DNA of 37,721 bases from contig CALAGJ010000186.1 in the NCBI GenBank assembly GCA_937892395.1, forward strand, positions 1 to 37,721. Direction: 5' to 3'. The notes under the pieces were generated by a model. The model ran no database searches, was not told the origin of the DNA, and was given only the letters and a program-made list of their open reading frames with translations. The stretch's first letter is position 1, and each line of letters begins with the position of its first letter. This document shows positions 30,558 to 37,721 of the stretch, piece after piece. The translations under genes and the position numbers were made by a program. This DNA comes from an uncultured Parafilimonas sp. GTDB lineage: Bacteria > Bacteroidota > Bacteroidia > Chitinophagales > Chitinophagaceae.

Positions 30558-33044
30558 TTAATCAAAATTTTTCAAAGCCTGCTCTTGCATACGCCTGATG
30601 CGCTGCTCCATTTGTTCAGAGCTCAAATTATTTCTATTTAAACCATCTGCAATTATGGGGAATGAGAGTGGTGTATATTGTTTGGGCCAAGTGAGTATTA
30701 TTTGACCGGATTGTATGCGCTGAAATGCGGCACGCAGCCGGGCTTCTTCCATCTGCTGATCCAGCACTTCTTGATAGGCTTGTTTGAGTAAAATATTATC
30801 CGCATCAAACTCACTAAATACCTTAAATAATAAACTGGCAGATGCTTGTAAATGTCTTGCTTTTTTTTGCTCACCGGGCATGGCTTGTGCTATCAATCCA
30901 CCTATTACTGCTATATCCCTAAATCGACGCATAGCCATTTCTGTGTTGTTTATACTTCGTTGAATATCTTGCAATAAATGATCATCATTGAAAAGCTCAT
31001 ACACATTGCTATCATCTACGGGTATGGGTTTATCACTGAGCAATTCAAAGCCGTAATCATTCATCGCTATAGAAAATGTAATGGGCAATATACGACTGAT
31101 ACGCCAAGCTAAAATGGCACTTATTGCCTCATGTATCTGGCGGCCTTCAAAAGGATATACCATTAAGTGATAGCCATCTTTATCCATGATCTGTTCGATG
31201 AGCAGTTCATTACTTCTGGGTATATGTGATAATGATTGTTGCATCTCAAACAATGGCTGTAAGCATTGCATTTCTATATCCTCTGTTGCATTTCCTGCTG
31301 TATTAAAAGTTGACCTCAACACATGACCAAGATTTGCAGTAAGACTCATTCTTCCACCCATCCAGCTGGGTACAATAGCCTTCTTACTATTTGATTTTTT
31401 TACAATTGCAGTCATGTCTTTAATGGTTACCACTTCTACTGCACGCCCTGCTATGATAAATGCATCACCGGTTTGCAGCCTACTCACAAACCATTCTTCA
31501 ATCATGCCAATATAACCACCATGTTGTAGTTTTACTTTCATCATGGCATCACTTACAATAGTGCCAATATTCAATCTATGCCTGAGCGCAATTCTTCTGT
31601 TTTTAATACAGATATTGCCATCTATATTTTCTGTTTTTTTATATTCATCGTATTGATGCAAAGCCGGGCCTCCATCTGTGAGGTATTGGATTAATTTATT
31701 CCATTCGTATTCATTCATTTCCCTAAAACAAAATGTTTGCTTTACTTCCTCATAAATTTTTTGGGGATTAAAGCCCCCTCCTACTGCCAGTGTGCATAGA
31801 TATTGTATGAGTACATCAAAGCAAAGCAATAGTGGTGGCTTGCTTTCTATAATTCTATTTGTTATTGCGGCCCGCAGGGCCGCAGCCTCAACTAACTCTA
31901 ATGAATGGGCAGGCAAAAAATAGATTCGACTTACCGCTCCGGGGCTGTGTCCACTCCTACCCGCTCTTTGTATAAACCTTGCCACACCTTTTGGACTACC
32001 TACCTGAATTACAGTATCTACTGGTCTAAAATCCACACCTAAATCAAGGCTTGCTGTGCATACCACAGCTTTTATTTTTTGCTGGTGCAATGCTTCTTCT
32101 ACCCATGCTCGTAAATCTTTTTCTATACTGCCGTGATGCAATGCAATAGCTCCGGCAAATTGGGGTGCCACCGTTAGTAAGGTTTGGTACCATGTTTCGC
32201 TCATACCACGGGTATTTATAAAAATCAATGTAGTATTGCTCTGCTCTATAATTGGCACCAATTTTTCCGCCATTCGGATTCCCAAATGTCCATACCAAGG
32301 AAACTTTTCAATTTCATCCGGTAGTATGGAAATCACTTCTACTTTTTTGTCTAATTGTGCTTTAATAAGTTGTATTTGTTGCAGAGGGAAATAACTTAGT
32401 ACCGATGCAAGCAATACTTCTTTAGCTTCTTCAATATTTCCAATGGTGGCAGAAATACCCCATACTTGTAATGGCCTGTTTAACTGAAAACAAATATGGC
32501 ATAGTCTGCTTATGGCAAGCTCCGTTTGTACACCTCTTTTGCTACCCAGCAGTTCATGCCACTCGTCCACAGCCACAGTCTGCAATGTGTTGAAGAAGTT
32601 TTCATTATTTTTTTGTGCAAATAAAACATGTAAACTTTCCGGTGTAATAATCAGAATCTCCGGCATGCTGTTTTTCTGTTTATTTCTTTCGGCCATGCTG
32701 GTATCTCCATTTCTTATACTAACACGCCAAGGCATTTCTAAAGATGCTAAAACAATCTCCATACTCCGTGCTATATCAGTGGCTAATGACCTAAGTGGGC
32801 TTATCCATAGCAGTTGTACACCATTGCTTTTTTTTGATTGCCAATTTTTTTCTGTGTTTATGTAATGGATCAACACTCCAAGAAAAATGGAGAAGGTTTT
32901 GCCACATCCTGTAGGGGCATTGATGATACCACTATTACCAGACGCAATATGATGCCATGCTTCCTCTTGAAATGCAAATGGATGCATCTTGTTTTGCTTC
33001 ATCCATTTTTTGATGATGAGGAATCCTTTTGATTTGGTTTGCAA
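30558..33044 (-). CDS. Ligase-associated DNA damage response DEXH-box helicase (Lhr-like)
   Basis: The 828-residue superfamily 2 helicase has Walker A INAPTGCGKT at residues 41-50, WISPLRSLATDIA, ILIITPESLHVLFA, the DEWHELLGSKRGVQTELA box near 160, GISATIGN, TLIFINTRGMSETWYQTLL, and SLDLGVDFRPVDTVIQVGSPKGVARFIQRAGRSGH (motifs V and VI). The C-terminal half holds the Lhr-core DNA-binding domains. The family is usually encoded with an ATP-dependent DNA ligase, an exonuclease and a phosphoesterase and is thought to act in repair. None of these partners is nearby, so this gene stands alone between dnaK and a TonB receptor. ATG 33044 gives an N-terminus of normal length; ATG 32985 (MHPFAF) is a shorter alternative. 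Confidence 0.92.
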   Translation of the reverse strand: MQTKSKGFLIIKKWMKQNKMHPFAFQEEAWHHIASGNSGIINAPTGCGKTFSIFLGVLIHYINTEKNWQSKKSNGVQLLWISPLRSLATDIARSMEIVLASLEMPWRVSIRNGDTSMAERNKQKNSMPEILIITPESLHVLFAQKNNENFFNTLQTVAVDEWHELLGSKRGVQTELAISRLCHICFQLNRPLQVWGISATIGNIEEAKEVLLASVLSYFPLQQIQLIKAQLDKKVEVISILPDEIEKFPWYGHLGIRMAEKLVPIIEQSNTTLIFINTRGMSETWYQTLLTVAPQFAGAIALHHGSIEKDLRAWVEEALHQQKIKAVVCTASLDLGVDFRPVDTVIQVGSPKGVARFIQRAGRSGHSPGAVSRIYFLPAHSLELVEAAALRAAITNRIIESKPPLLLCFDVLIQYLCTLAVGGGFNPQKIYEEVKQTFCFREMNEYEWNKLIQYLTDGGPALHQYDEYKKTENIDGNICIKNRRIALRHRLNIGTIVSDAMMKVKLQHGGYIGMIEEWFVSRLQTGDAFIIAGRAVEVVTIKDMTAIVKKSNSKKAIVPSWMGGRMSLTANLGHVLRSTFNTAGNATEDIEMQCLQPLFEMQQSLSHIPRSNELLIEQIMDKDGYHLMVYPFEGRQIHEAISAILAWRISRILPITFSIAMNDYGFELLSDKPIPVDDSNVYELFNDDHLLQDIQRSINNTEMAMRRFRDIAVIGGLIAQAMPGEQKKARHLQASASLLFKVFSEFDADNILLKQAYQEVLDQQMEEARLRAAFQRIQSGQIILTWPKQYTPLSFPIIADGLNRNNLSSEQMEQRIRRMQEQALKNFD

Positions 33045-33457
33045 TTAAATTTATTTTACATGATTTGCACATCATGTTTATGATTGATGAGCAAATAAAA
33101 CTTGACCGAATAACTTAACAGGTCAAATAAATATGAATTATTTCAGACACAAAATAACTGTATTAGAAAAACCATAACCTTTTTTCAATATTGTTTGATC
33201 AGATGCTGCATACTCATAAGGGATTGCTTGTATTATAAAATATTTATTTCTATATGCGGAAAAAAAAATGGTGGAAGTAATTGAGAATTTCGGCATCACT
33301 ATTTTTGCGCAGCAAAAAAAAAATTCTTTTGATCTATGTTTTGTATTTCACCATAGATGATGCATTAGTCTAAAGATTAAGGCACTTCTTCAATAGTAAT
33401 ACAATAGAATACCACATTGCCCGAAGGGTAAAAAATGGATTTATTTATGATTATAGA
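33045..33457. other. Intergenic region before the TonB-dependent receptor
   Basis: These 413 bases lie between two divergent genes. They hold a TATTTTTG box at 33300-33307, a run of ten A at 33314-33323 just after it, a run of nine A further upstream, and a 7-base-pair inverted repeat (33332-33338 with 33352-33358). TTGCCCGAAGGGTA at 33418-33431 resembles the core of the interspersed repeat. No gene is supported. Confidence 0.5.
33300..33307 (+). promoter_or_regulatory. Possible -7 box for the TonB-dependent receptor
   Basis: TATTTTTG is a full -7 match, but the nearest TTG is 16 bases upstream, shorter than usual. Use of this box would give a leader of about 165 bases. Confidence 0.35.
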
Positions 33458-33475
33458 ATGTGCGAAGCGGAAGAT

Positions 33476-35959
33476 ATGAACAATGTAAAAACATTTTTTG
33501 GAATGAAAAGAGTATCATTTTTTCCTACATATTTTTGTGTATTGTTTTCCTGCTTTTGTACGCAAAATATGCTGGCGCAAGAAGCAGTAATATCCGGAAT
33601 CATTTCAAATGCTGATAGCACTACATGCGAATGGCCAATTGTGGCACTAAAAGGAACAAAATTTTCGACAGAACCCACCACCAATGGACAATTTGAATTG
33701 AAACATATTCCCTATGGTACATATACAATTGTAGGTCTTGCATTAGGTATGAATCCTACAGAGCAAACCCTTATCATAAACAAACCAACTATCGAAGTTC
33801 ATTTAATGCTAACACCATTGACTGAGCGGCAATTGGATGATGTTGTGGTCATGCAAACTCAAGAAAAAAAAATGGGTATCATACGAGTACAGTCGGTAAG
33901 AAACTTTACCATGTTTGAGGGGAAAAAAAACGAAGTAGTAGTATTAAAAAATATCATAGCAAATACTGCCACAAACAACGCAAGGCAGGTGTATGGCACC
34001 ATTACCGGTTTGAATATTTGGGAGAGTGATGGAGCGGGTTTGCAATTGGGTATTGGCGGCAGGGGGCTTAGTCCAAACAGAACCAGTAATTTCAACACCA
34101 GGCAAAATGGTTATGATATTAGTGCTGATGCATTAGGATATCCTGAATCTTACTATACACCACCTACAGAAGCATTGGAGCGTATTGAGATAATACGTGG
34201 GGCATCGGGGTTACAATATGGCACTCAGTTTGGGGGTACAGTAAATTTTATTTTTAAAAAAGGATCTATTGACAAATCATTTGAATACATAGGCAGACAA
34301 ACAATTGGCTCATGGAATTTTATAAATTCGTTTAATAGTATTGGTGGAACTATTGCCAAGAAAAAACTTAACTATTATGCTTTTTATCAACGCAAACAAG
34401 GTGATGGATGGAGACCAAATAGTGGCTTTGATGTAAACAATGCTTTTCTGGTTATGGCTTATCAATTATCCCCAAAAACAAATCTTTCTCTTGAATATAC
34501 CCATAGTAATTATACAGCACAGCAGCCAGGCGGCCTTACAGATGCACTCTTTGAAGCAGATGGAAAACAAAGTATAAGAAACCGTAATTGGTTTAAAGTA
34601 AACTGGGATTTAATGGCCATTACATTTACCCATAAATTTACTACTGCTACACAATTGAATATTAGAAATTTTGGACTGCTGGCAAGAAGACAATCTTTGG
34701 GAAATTTGGAACGAATAAATGTGGCTGATTTTAATCAAAACCGAACACTGATTGATGGCAAATTTCAAAATATTGGAAGCGAAATCAGACTGCTGCATAG
34801 ATACAAATCTGGCAATACCTTGAATACTTTACTTGCAGGAGTAAGGCTATACGCTGGTCATACCACTGCCATACAAGGTGATGCCGATAGCTTAGCAGGC
34901 CCCAGCTTCAAATTCTTGCACCCTGAAAATGTAGAAGGTAGTAATTATCAATTTCCCAATTACAATGTAGCAATATTTGCCGAGCACATCTTTAGTATCA
35001 ATGAAAAAATAACTATTACACCCGGTATTCGTTTTGAAAATATACAAACCTATTCAGAAGGTTATTACAGACAGCGGGTATTTGATTTTGCAGGAAATAT
35101 TATTGTAGATAAAAGAATAGATGAAGACCTTAATAGGAAAAGAAGTTTTGTAATAGCAGGTGTGGGGCTGAGTTATAAACCTTCAAAATTTGCAGAGCTG
35201 TATGCAAATATTTCACAGAACTACAGAGCCATCAACTTTACTGACCTTCGCATTCAAAATCCAAATTTTATTATTGATAGTAACATAACCGATGAAAAAG
35301 GTTTTACTGCTGATATTGGACTGCGTGGTAGTGTGGCAAATTTTCTTAGTTATGAGGTTACCGGTTTTTATTTATACTACAATAATAGAATTGGTCAGAT
35401 TCTACGTGCAGACCAACCACCATTATATATTGATTATAGATACAGAACAAATGTGGCGGCAAGCCGTAATGTTGGTATAGAAGCATTTGGACAAATAAAT
35501 ATTGCTCGTCTTTTTGAAACATTTCAACAAAAAACAGACTGGTTGCTATATGTAAATTTATCTTTTATTGATGCACGATATATCAATAGCAAGGACCCAT
35601 CCATTGAAAATAAAAAAGTAGAAATGGTGCCACCATTTATTTTACGAAGTGGCATGAGTTATAGTTCTGGTATTTTTAAATCCAGTCTATCCATTAATTA
35701 TGTAGCAGCACACTTTAGTGATGCTACGAATGCCTTTAGAACTGCCACAGCGGTGGAAGGCACAATACCGAGTTATTTTGTAGCCGACTGCTCCGCTTCG
35801 TGTCAGATAACACAATGGCTCACTACGGCATTTTCTTGCAATAATCTTTTCGATGAAAAATATTTCACCAGAAGGGCAGAAAGCTATCCGGGCCCGGGCA
35901 TTATACCTTCCGACGGAAGAAGCTTTTTTCTAACCCTAGAATTTAGATTTGGGAATTAA
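33476..35959 (+). CDS. TonB-dependent receptor, FecA-like
   Basis: From ATG 33476 the protein has 827 residues. A signal peptide ends at about NMLAQ. A carboxypeptidase-like regulatory domain follows (EAVISGIISNADSTTCEWPIVALKGTKFSTEPTTNGQFELKHIPYGTYTI), then the plug domain (VYGTITGLNIWESDGAGLQLGIGGRGLSPNRTSNFNTRQNGYDI and ALERIEIIRGASGLQYGTQFGGTVNF). A 22-stranded barrel ends in FFLTLEFRFGN. The plug pattern resembles FecA/iron-citrate receptors. No SusD partner, FecR or sigma factor gene is next to it, so it is probably an iron-chelate or similar receptor rather than a glycan transporter. The frame begins at 33458; ATG 33503 is another possible start. It converges on the next gene with a 58-base gap. 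Confidence 0.88.
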   Translation: MNNVKTFFGMKRVSFFPTYFCVLFSCFCTQNMLAQEAVISGIISNADSTTCEWPIVALKGTKFSTEPTTNGQFELKHIPYGTYTIVGLALGMNPTEQTLIINKPTIEVHLMLTPLTERQLDDVVVMQTQEKKMGIIRVQSVRNFTMFEGKKNEVVVLKNIIANTATNNARQVYGTITGLNIWESDGAGLQLGIGGRGLSPNRTSNFNTRQNGYDISADALGYPESYYTPPTEALERIEIIRGASGLQYGTQFGGTVNFIFKKGSIDKSFEYIGRQTIGSWNFINSFNSIGGTIAKKKLNYYAFYQRKQGDGWRPNSGFDVNNAFLVMAYQLSPKTNLSLEYTHSNYTAQQPGGLTDALFEADGKQSIRNRNWFKVNWDLMAITFTHKFTTATQLNIRNFGLLARRQSLGNLERINVADFNQNRTLIDGKFQNIGSEIRLLHRYKSGNTLNTLLAGVRLYAGHTTAIQGDADSLAGPSFKFLHPENVEGSNYQFPNYNVAIFAEHIFSINEKITITPGIRFENIQTYSEGYYRQRVFDFAGNIIVDKRIDEDLNRKRSFVIAGVGLSYKPSKFAELYANISQNYRAINFTDLRIQNPNFIIDSNITDEKGFTADIGLRGSVANFLSYEVTGFYLYYNNRIGQILRADQPPLYIDYRYRTNVAASRNVGIEAFGQINIARLFETFQQKTDWLLYVNLSFIDARYINSKDPSIENKKVEMVPPFILRSGMSYSSGIFKSSLSINYVAAHFSDATNAFRTATAVEGTIPSYFVADCSASCQITQWLTTAFSCNNLFDEKYFTRRAESYPGPGIIPSDGRSFFLTLEFRFGN

Positions 35960-36017
35960 TTATATGATGTTCAAAATTGAAATTATATCAACCAAAACTT
36001 GGATATAGGTTATGCTA

Positions 36018-37721
36018 TTACTGGATAATTAGCACCTCTTTCATACTTCTCTGATTTGTTTCAATCATCATAAAATAACTGCCCGCTGTTATATTTTTTG
36101 GTAATGCTACTCGCAATGAGGACTCTGCCAATACAGAGGAGTACCTATTTTCCAACACCTTTACCCCAGCTTGATTTATGATGTTTACCCTCAATATTTT
36201 TTCATCAGAAGAGGGTAGTTTGATTTGTATAAAATTTGTAGCAGGATTTGGCGAAATGCTTATTGTATTTGATGCAAACTGTGCTATGGCATATACAATT
36301 TTATTTTGTGTTATTGGCTTTACAAATTGCAAAATGGTAAAATCTCCGTTTGTACTGCTACCCCCTCTGCCCACTACAAAAAACACAATCCTGTTTTTTA
36401 TAAATGTATCTACCAATGCCCCATTATAAAATTCATATTCACTATTATAGAATGACTGATCTAAGTAACCCTTACCATTATTGAGGCTATCAATTTTACC
36501 ATTTTCTTTTAAAAGAATAGCTACTCCGGAAGTTTTTTCTGTGAAATCATCTTTCCGAATTCCGGCAGATAGTATGGAGCAATCATTGCCCTGACAATAG
36601 GCAGATATACCTTCATTCCACGAATCATTATATGCGCTGCCATTTACATCTTTTTGAAAAGCTCCATTATTTCCAAAACTATTATCTAAACCACCACTAT
36701 TTGTAAATCTTGTAACACTATGCCAATACTTAAAATTATTTCCTTGCACACCTCCACAAACATATACCCTGTTTTTTTCATCTTGAGTTATATTGTATCT
36801 GAAGAATATTTGTGCATTTCCGTTTATGCCGGAAGCCAATCCATTATTGCCAAAGCTGCTATCAATTTTCCCATTGGGAAGTAAAGCAAGCGCTCCCACA
36901 TTTCCCCCAAATCCATTATTGATAAGCCCTCCGATTAGCATGTCATTATTATTGCGTTTAGCGGATGCACTCATTGGTGTTATAGGAATTTGTCTTGCCT
37001 CTCCATTTATTCCAAAAGTGCTATCCCTCGTACCATTTGAAGTAAGTCTTGCAGCAAAATTGTATCCTGTTATTCCTTCTTGCCTTACTCCACCAAGAAT
37101 GATTTTGCCATCTTTTTGTAGTTCAAAACAACCATAAAAAATAGTGAATGGGTATGTAGCTACACCGCTATCTCCAAAGCTTAAATCCTTTTGTCCATTT
37201 TTATTAAAGCGTACTATTGTAAGTGAGCTGGTACCCGTTTGCGTGAAGCCTGCTACATAAATTTTTTGGCGGACTGCATCTATGGCAGTGTAAGCATGAC
37301 CGTTTGTAACATAGGGGGTTGTATATTTTAAAGTTACAACACCATTTATGCCAAATGACGGATCTTTTTCTAAAGAAATCCGATTGATTTTCATGAGTGT
37401 CCAGTAATTATTTGCCACTCCGCTTACGAGCAAATTATTGTCCCAGGGTAGTTGCTTAATTTCATAAGCACCATCATCACTTATGCCAATACCTGTATAG
37501 CTTTTACCATTCTGGCCATAGGAATTTACAAAAGCTCCGGTATCATTTAATTTTATGATACTTATAAAGGTTGATGCTACTTCTTTTGCCTGACCACATA
37601 GTAATAGTTCGCCGTTGGCGGAAAATGCCTGAGCAGCACATACATCAGCATCAGAAAGTAAATTATTTGTTTGCCAGCAATTGCTGCTATAACTATTGTC
37701 TGATAAACCATTTGCTAACAA
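36018..37721 (-). CDS. Delta-60-repeat T9SS-secreted protein, 5' end outside the window
   Basis: The frame is open to the right edge of the window, so only the C-terminal 567 residues are visible. It contains at least five clear delta-60 repeats, seen as DPSFGINGVV, DLSFGDSGVA, DSTFGINGEA, DSSFGNNGLA and DNSFGNNGAF, plus one degenerate copy (DSLNNGKGYL), spaced by about 50-70 residues. They probably form blades of a beta-propeller-like fold. The last 80 residues are a Por-type sorting domain (ISISPNPATNFIQIKL to KEVLIIQ) for T9SS export. The protein should be outside the cell or on its surface; its ligand is unknown. Confidence 0.85.
   Translation of the reverse strand: MLANGLSDNSYSSNCWQTNNLLSDADVCAAQAFSANGELLLCGQAKEVASTFISIIKLNDTGAFVNSYGQNGKSYTGIGISDDGAYEIKQLPWDNNLLVSGVANNYWTLMKINRISLEKDPSFGINGVVTLKYTTPYVTNGHAYTAIDAVRQKIYVAGFTQTGTSSLTIVRFNKNGQKDLSFGDSGVATYPFTIFYGCFELQKDGKIILGGVRQEGITGYNFAARLTSNGTRDSTFGINGEARQIPITPMSASAKRNNNDMLIGGLINNGFGGNVGALALLPNGKIDSSFGNNGLASGINGNAQIFFRYNITQDEKNRVYVCGGVQGNNFKYWHSVTRFTNSGGLDNSFGNNGAFQKDVNGSAYNDSWNEGISAYCQGNDCSILSAGIRKDDFTEKTSGVAILLKENGKIDSLNNGKGYLDQSFYNSEYEFYNGALVDTFIKNRIVFFVVGRGGSSTNGDFTILQFVKPITQNKIVYAIAQFASNTISISPNPATNFIQIKLPSSDEKILRVNIINQAGVKVLENRYSSVLAESSLRVALPKNITAGSYFMMIETNQRSMKEVLIIQ

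Noticed and set aside
33476..35959. SusC-type glycan receptor with a polysaccharide utilisation locus
   Set aside because: No SusD partner, glycoside hydrolase cluster or regulator lies next to the receptor, and the plug resembles FecA-like siderophore receptors.
1..37721. tRNA, rRNA, CRISPR array, prophage or restriction/defence genes
   Set aside because: No cloverleaf-like sequence, no regularly spaced repeats and no such protein families were seen in any gap or frame.

Overview
The window looks like a chromosomal segment of a low-GC member of the Bacteroidota, most likely a Chitinophagaceae-type organism. Supporting signs are two proteins with type IX secretion (T9SS) C-terminal sorting domains, an FecA-like TonB-dependent receptor, a Wzi/RemB-type barrel, several promoters of the Bacteroidota form (TTG, 19-20 bases, TANNTTTG), few Shine-Dalgarno sites, and a GH3/beta-lactamase fusion typical of the phylum. 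The lineage is inferred from gene content; no rRNA or tRNA gene was seen.

Layout. 1-1310: 3' end of a modular T9SS-secreted protein and its terminator. 1313-2108: a decayed IS1380-family insertion sequence with recognisable inverted repeats, an internal deletion and two amber codons. 2400-10657: a VOC/transglutaminase-like fusion protein, a sugar-type nucleotidyltransferase, a GH3/beta-lactamase-fold cell-wall enzyme, a dihydroorotase, and a Wzi/RemB-like outer-membrane barrel whose start codon lies 7 bases from the dihydroorotase start. 10988-18076: a DUF2721 membrane protein, then (minus strand) a compact polysaccharide export operon, wza - wzc - flippase - polymerase/ligase, with a clear promoter, a hairpin terminator and no glycosyltransferase. 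18251-24409 (all minus strand): an M1 metallopeptidase, a PepSY-like protein, rsmI, purS, pssA, a proline aminopeptidase and a DUF1572 (DinB-like) protein. 24898-30398: an aspartate-type aminotransferase, an RlmK-type rRNA methyltransferase, an ArsR-type regulator with an acyl-CoA thioesterase, and dnaK. 30558-33044: a ligase-associated (Lhr-like) DEXH helicase. 33476-35959: the TonB-dependent receptor. 36018-37721: a delta-60-repeat T9SS protein cut by the window end.

How the genes work together. The clearest functional unit is the export operon: Wza lipoprotein, Wzc tyrosine kinase, a lipid-linked oligosaccharide flippase and a Wzy/WaaL-like enzyme. The Wzi/RemB-like barrel lies nearby but is on the other strand. 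The sugars must be assembled by enzymes encoded elsewhere. The remainder is mostly housekeeping (pyrimidine and purine synthesis, phospholipid synthesis, rRNA modification, chaperone, DNA repair) mixed with envelope proteins. I see no tRNA, rRNA, CRISPR array, prophage or defence island. I do not see a clearly new multi-gene system; the most unusual items are the VOC/transglutaminase-like fusion, the hairpin inside the export operon, the Gln-for-His change in the dihydroorotase metal site, and a small interspersed repeat.
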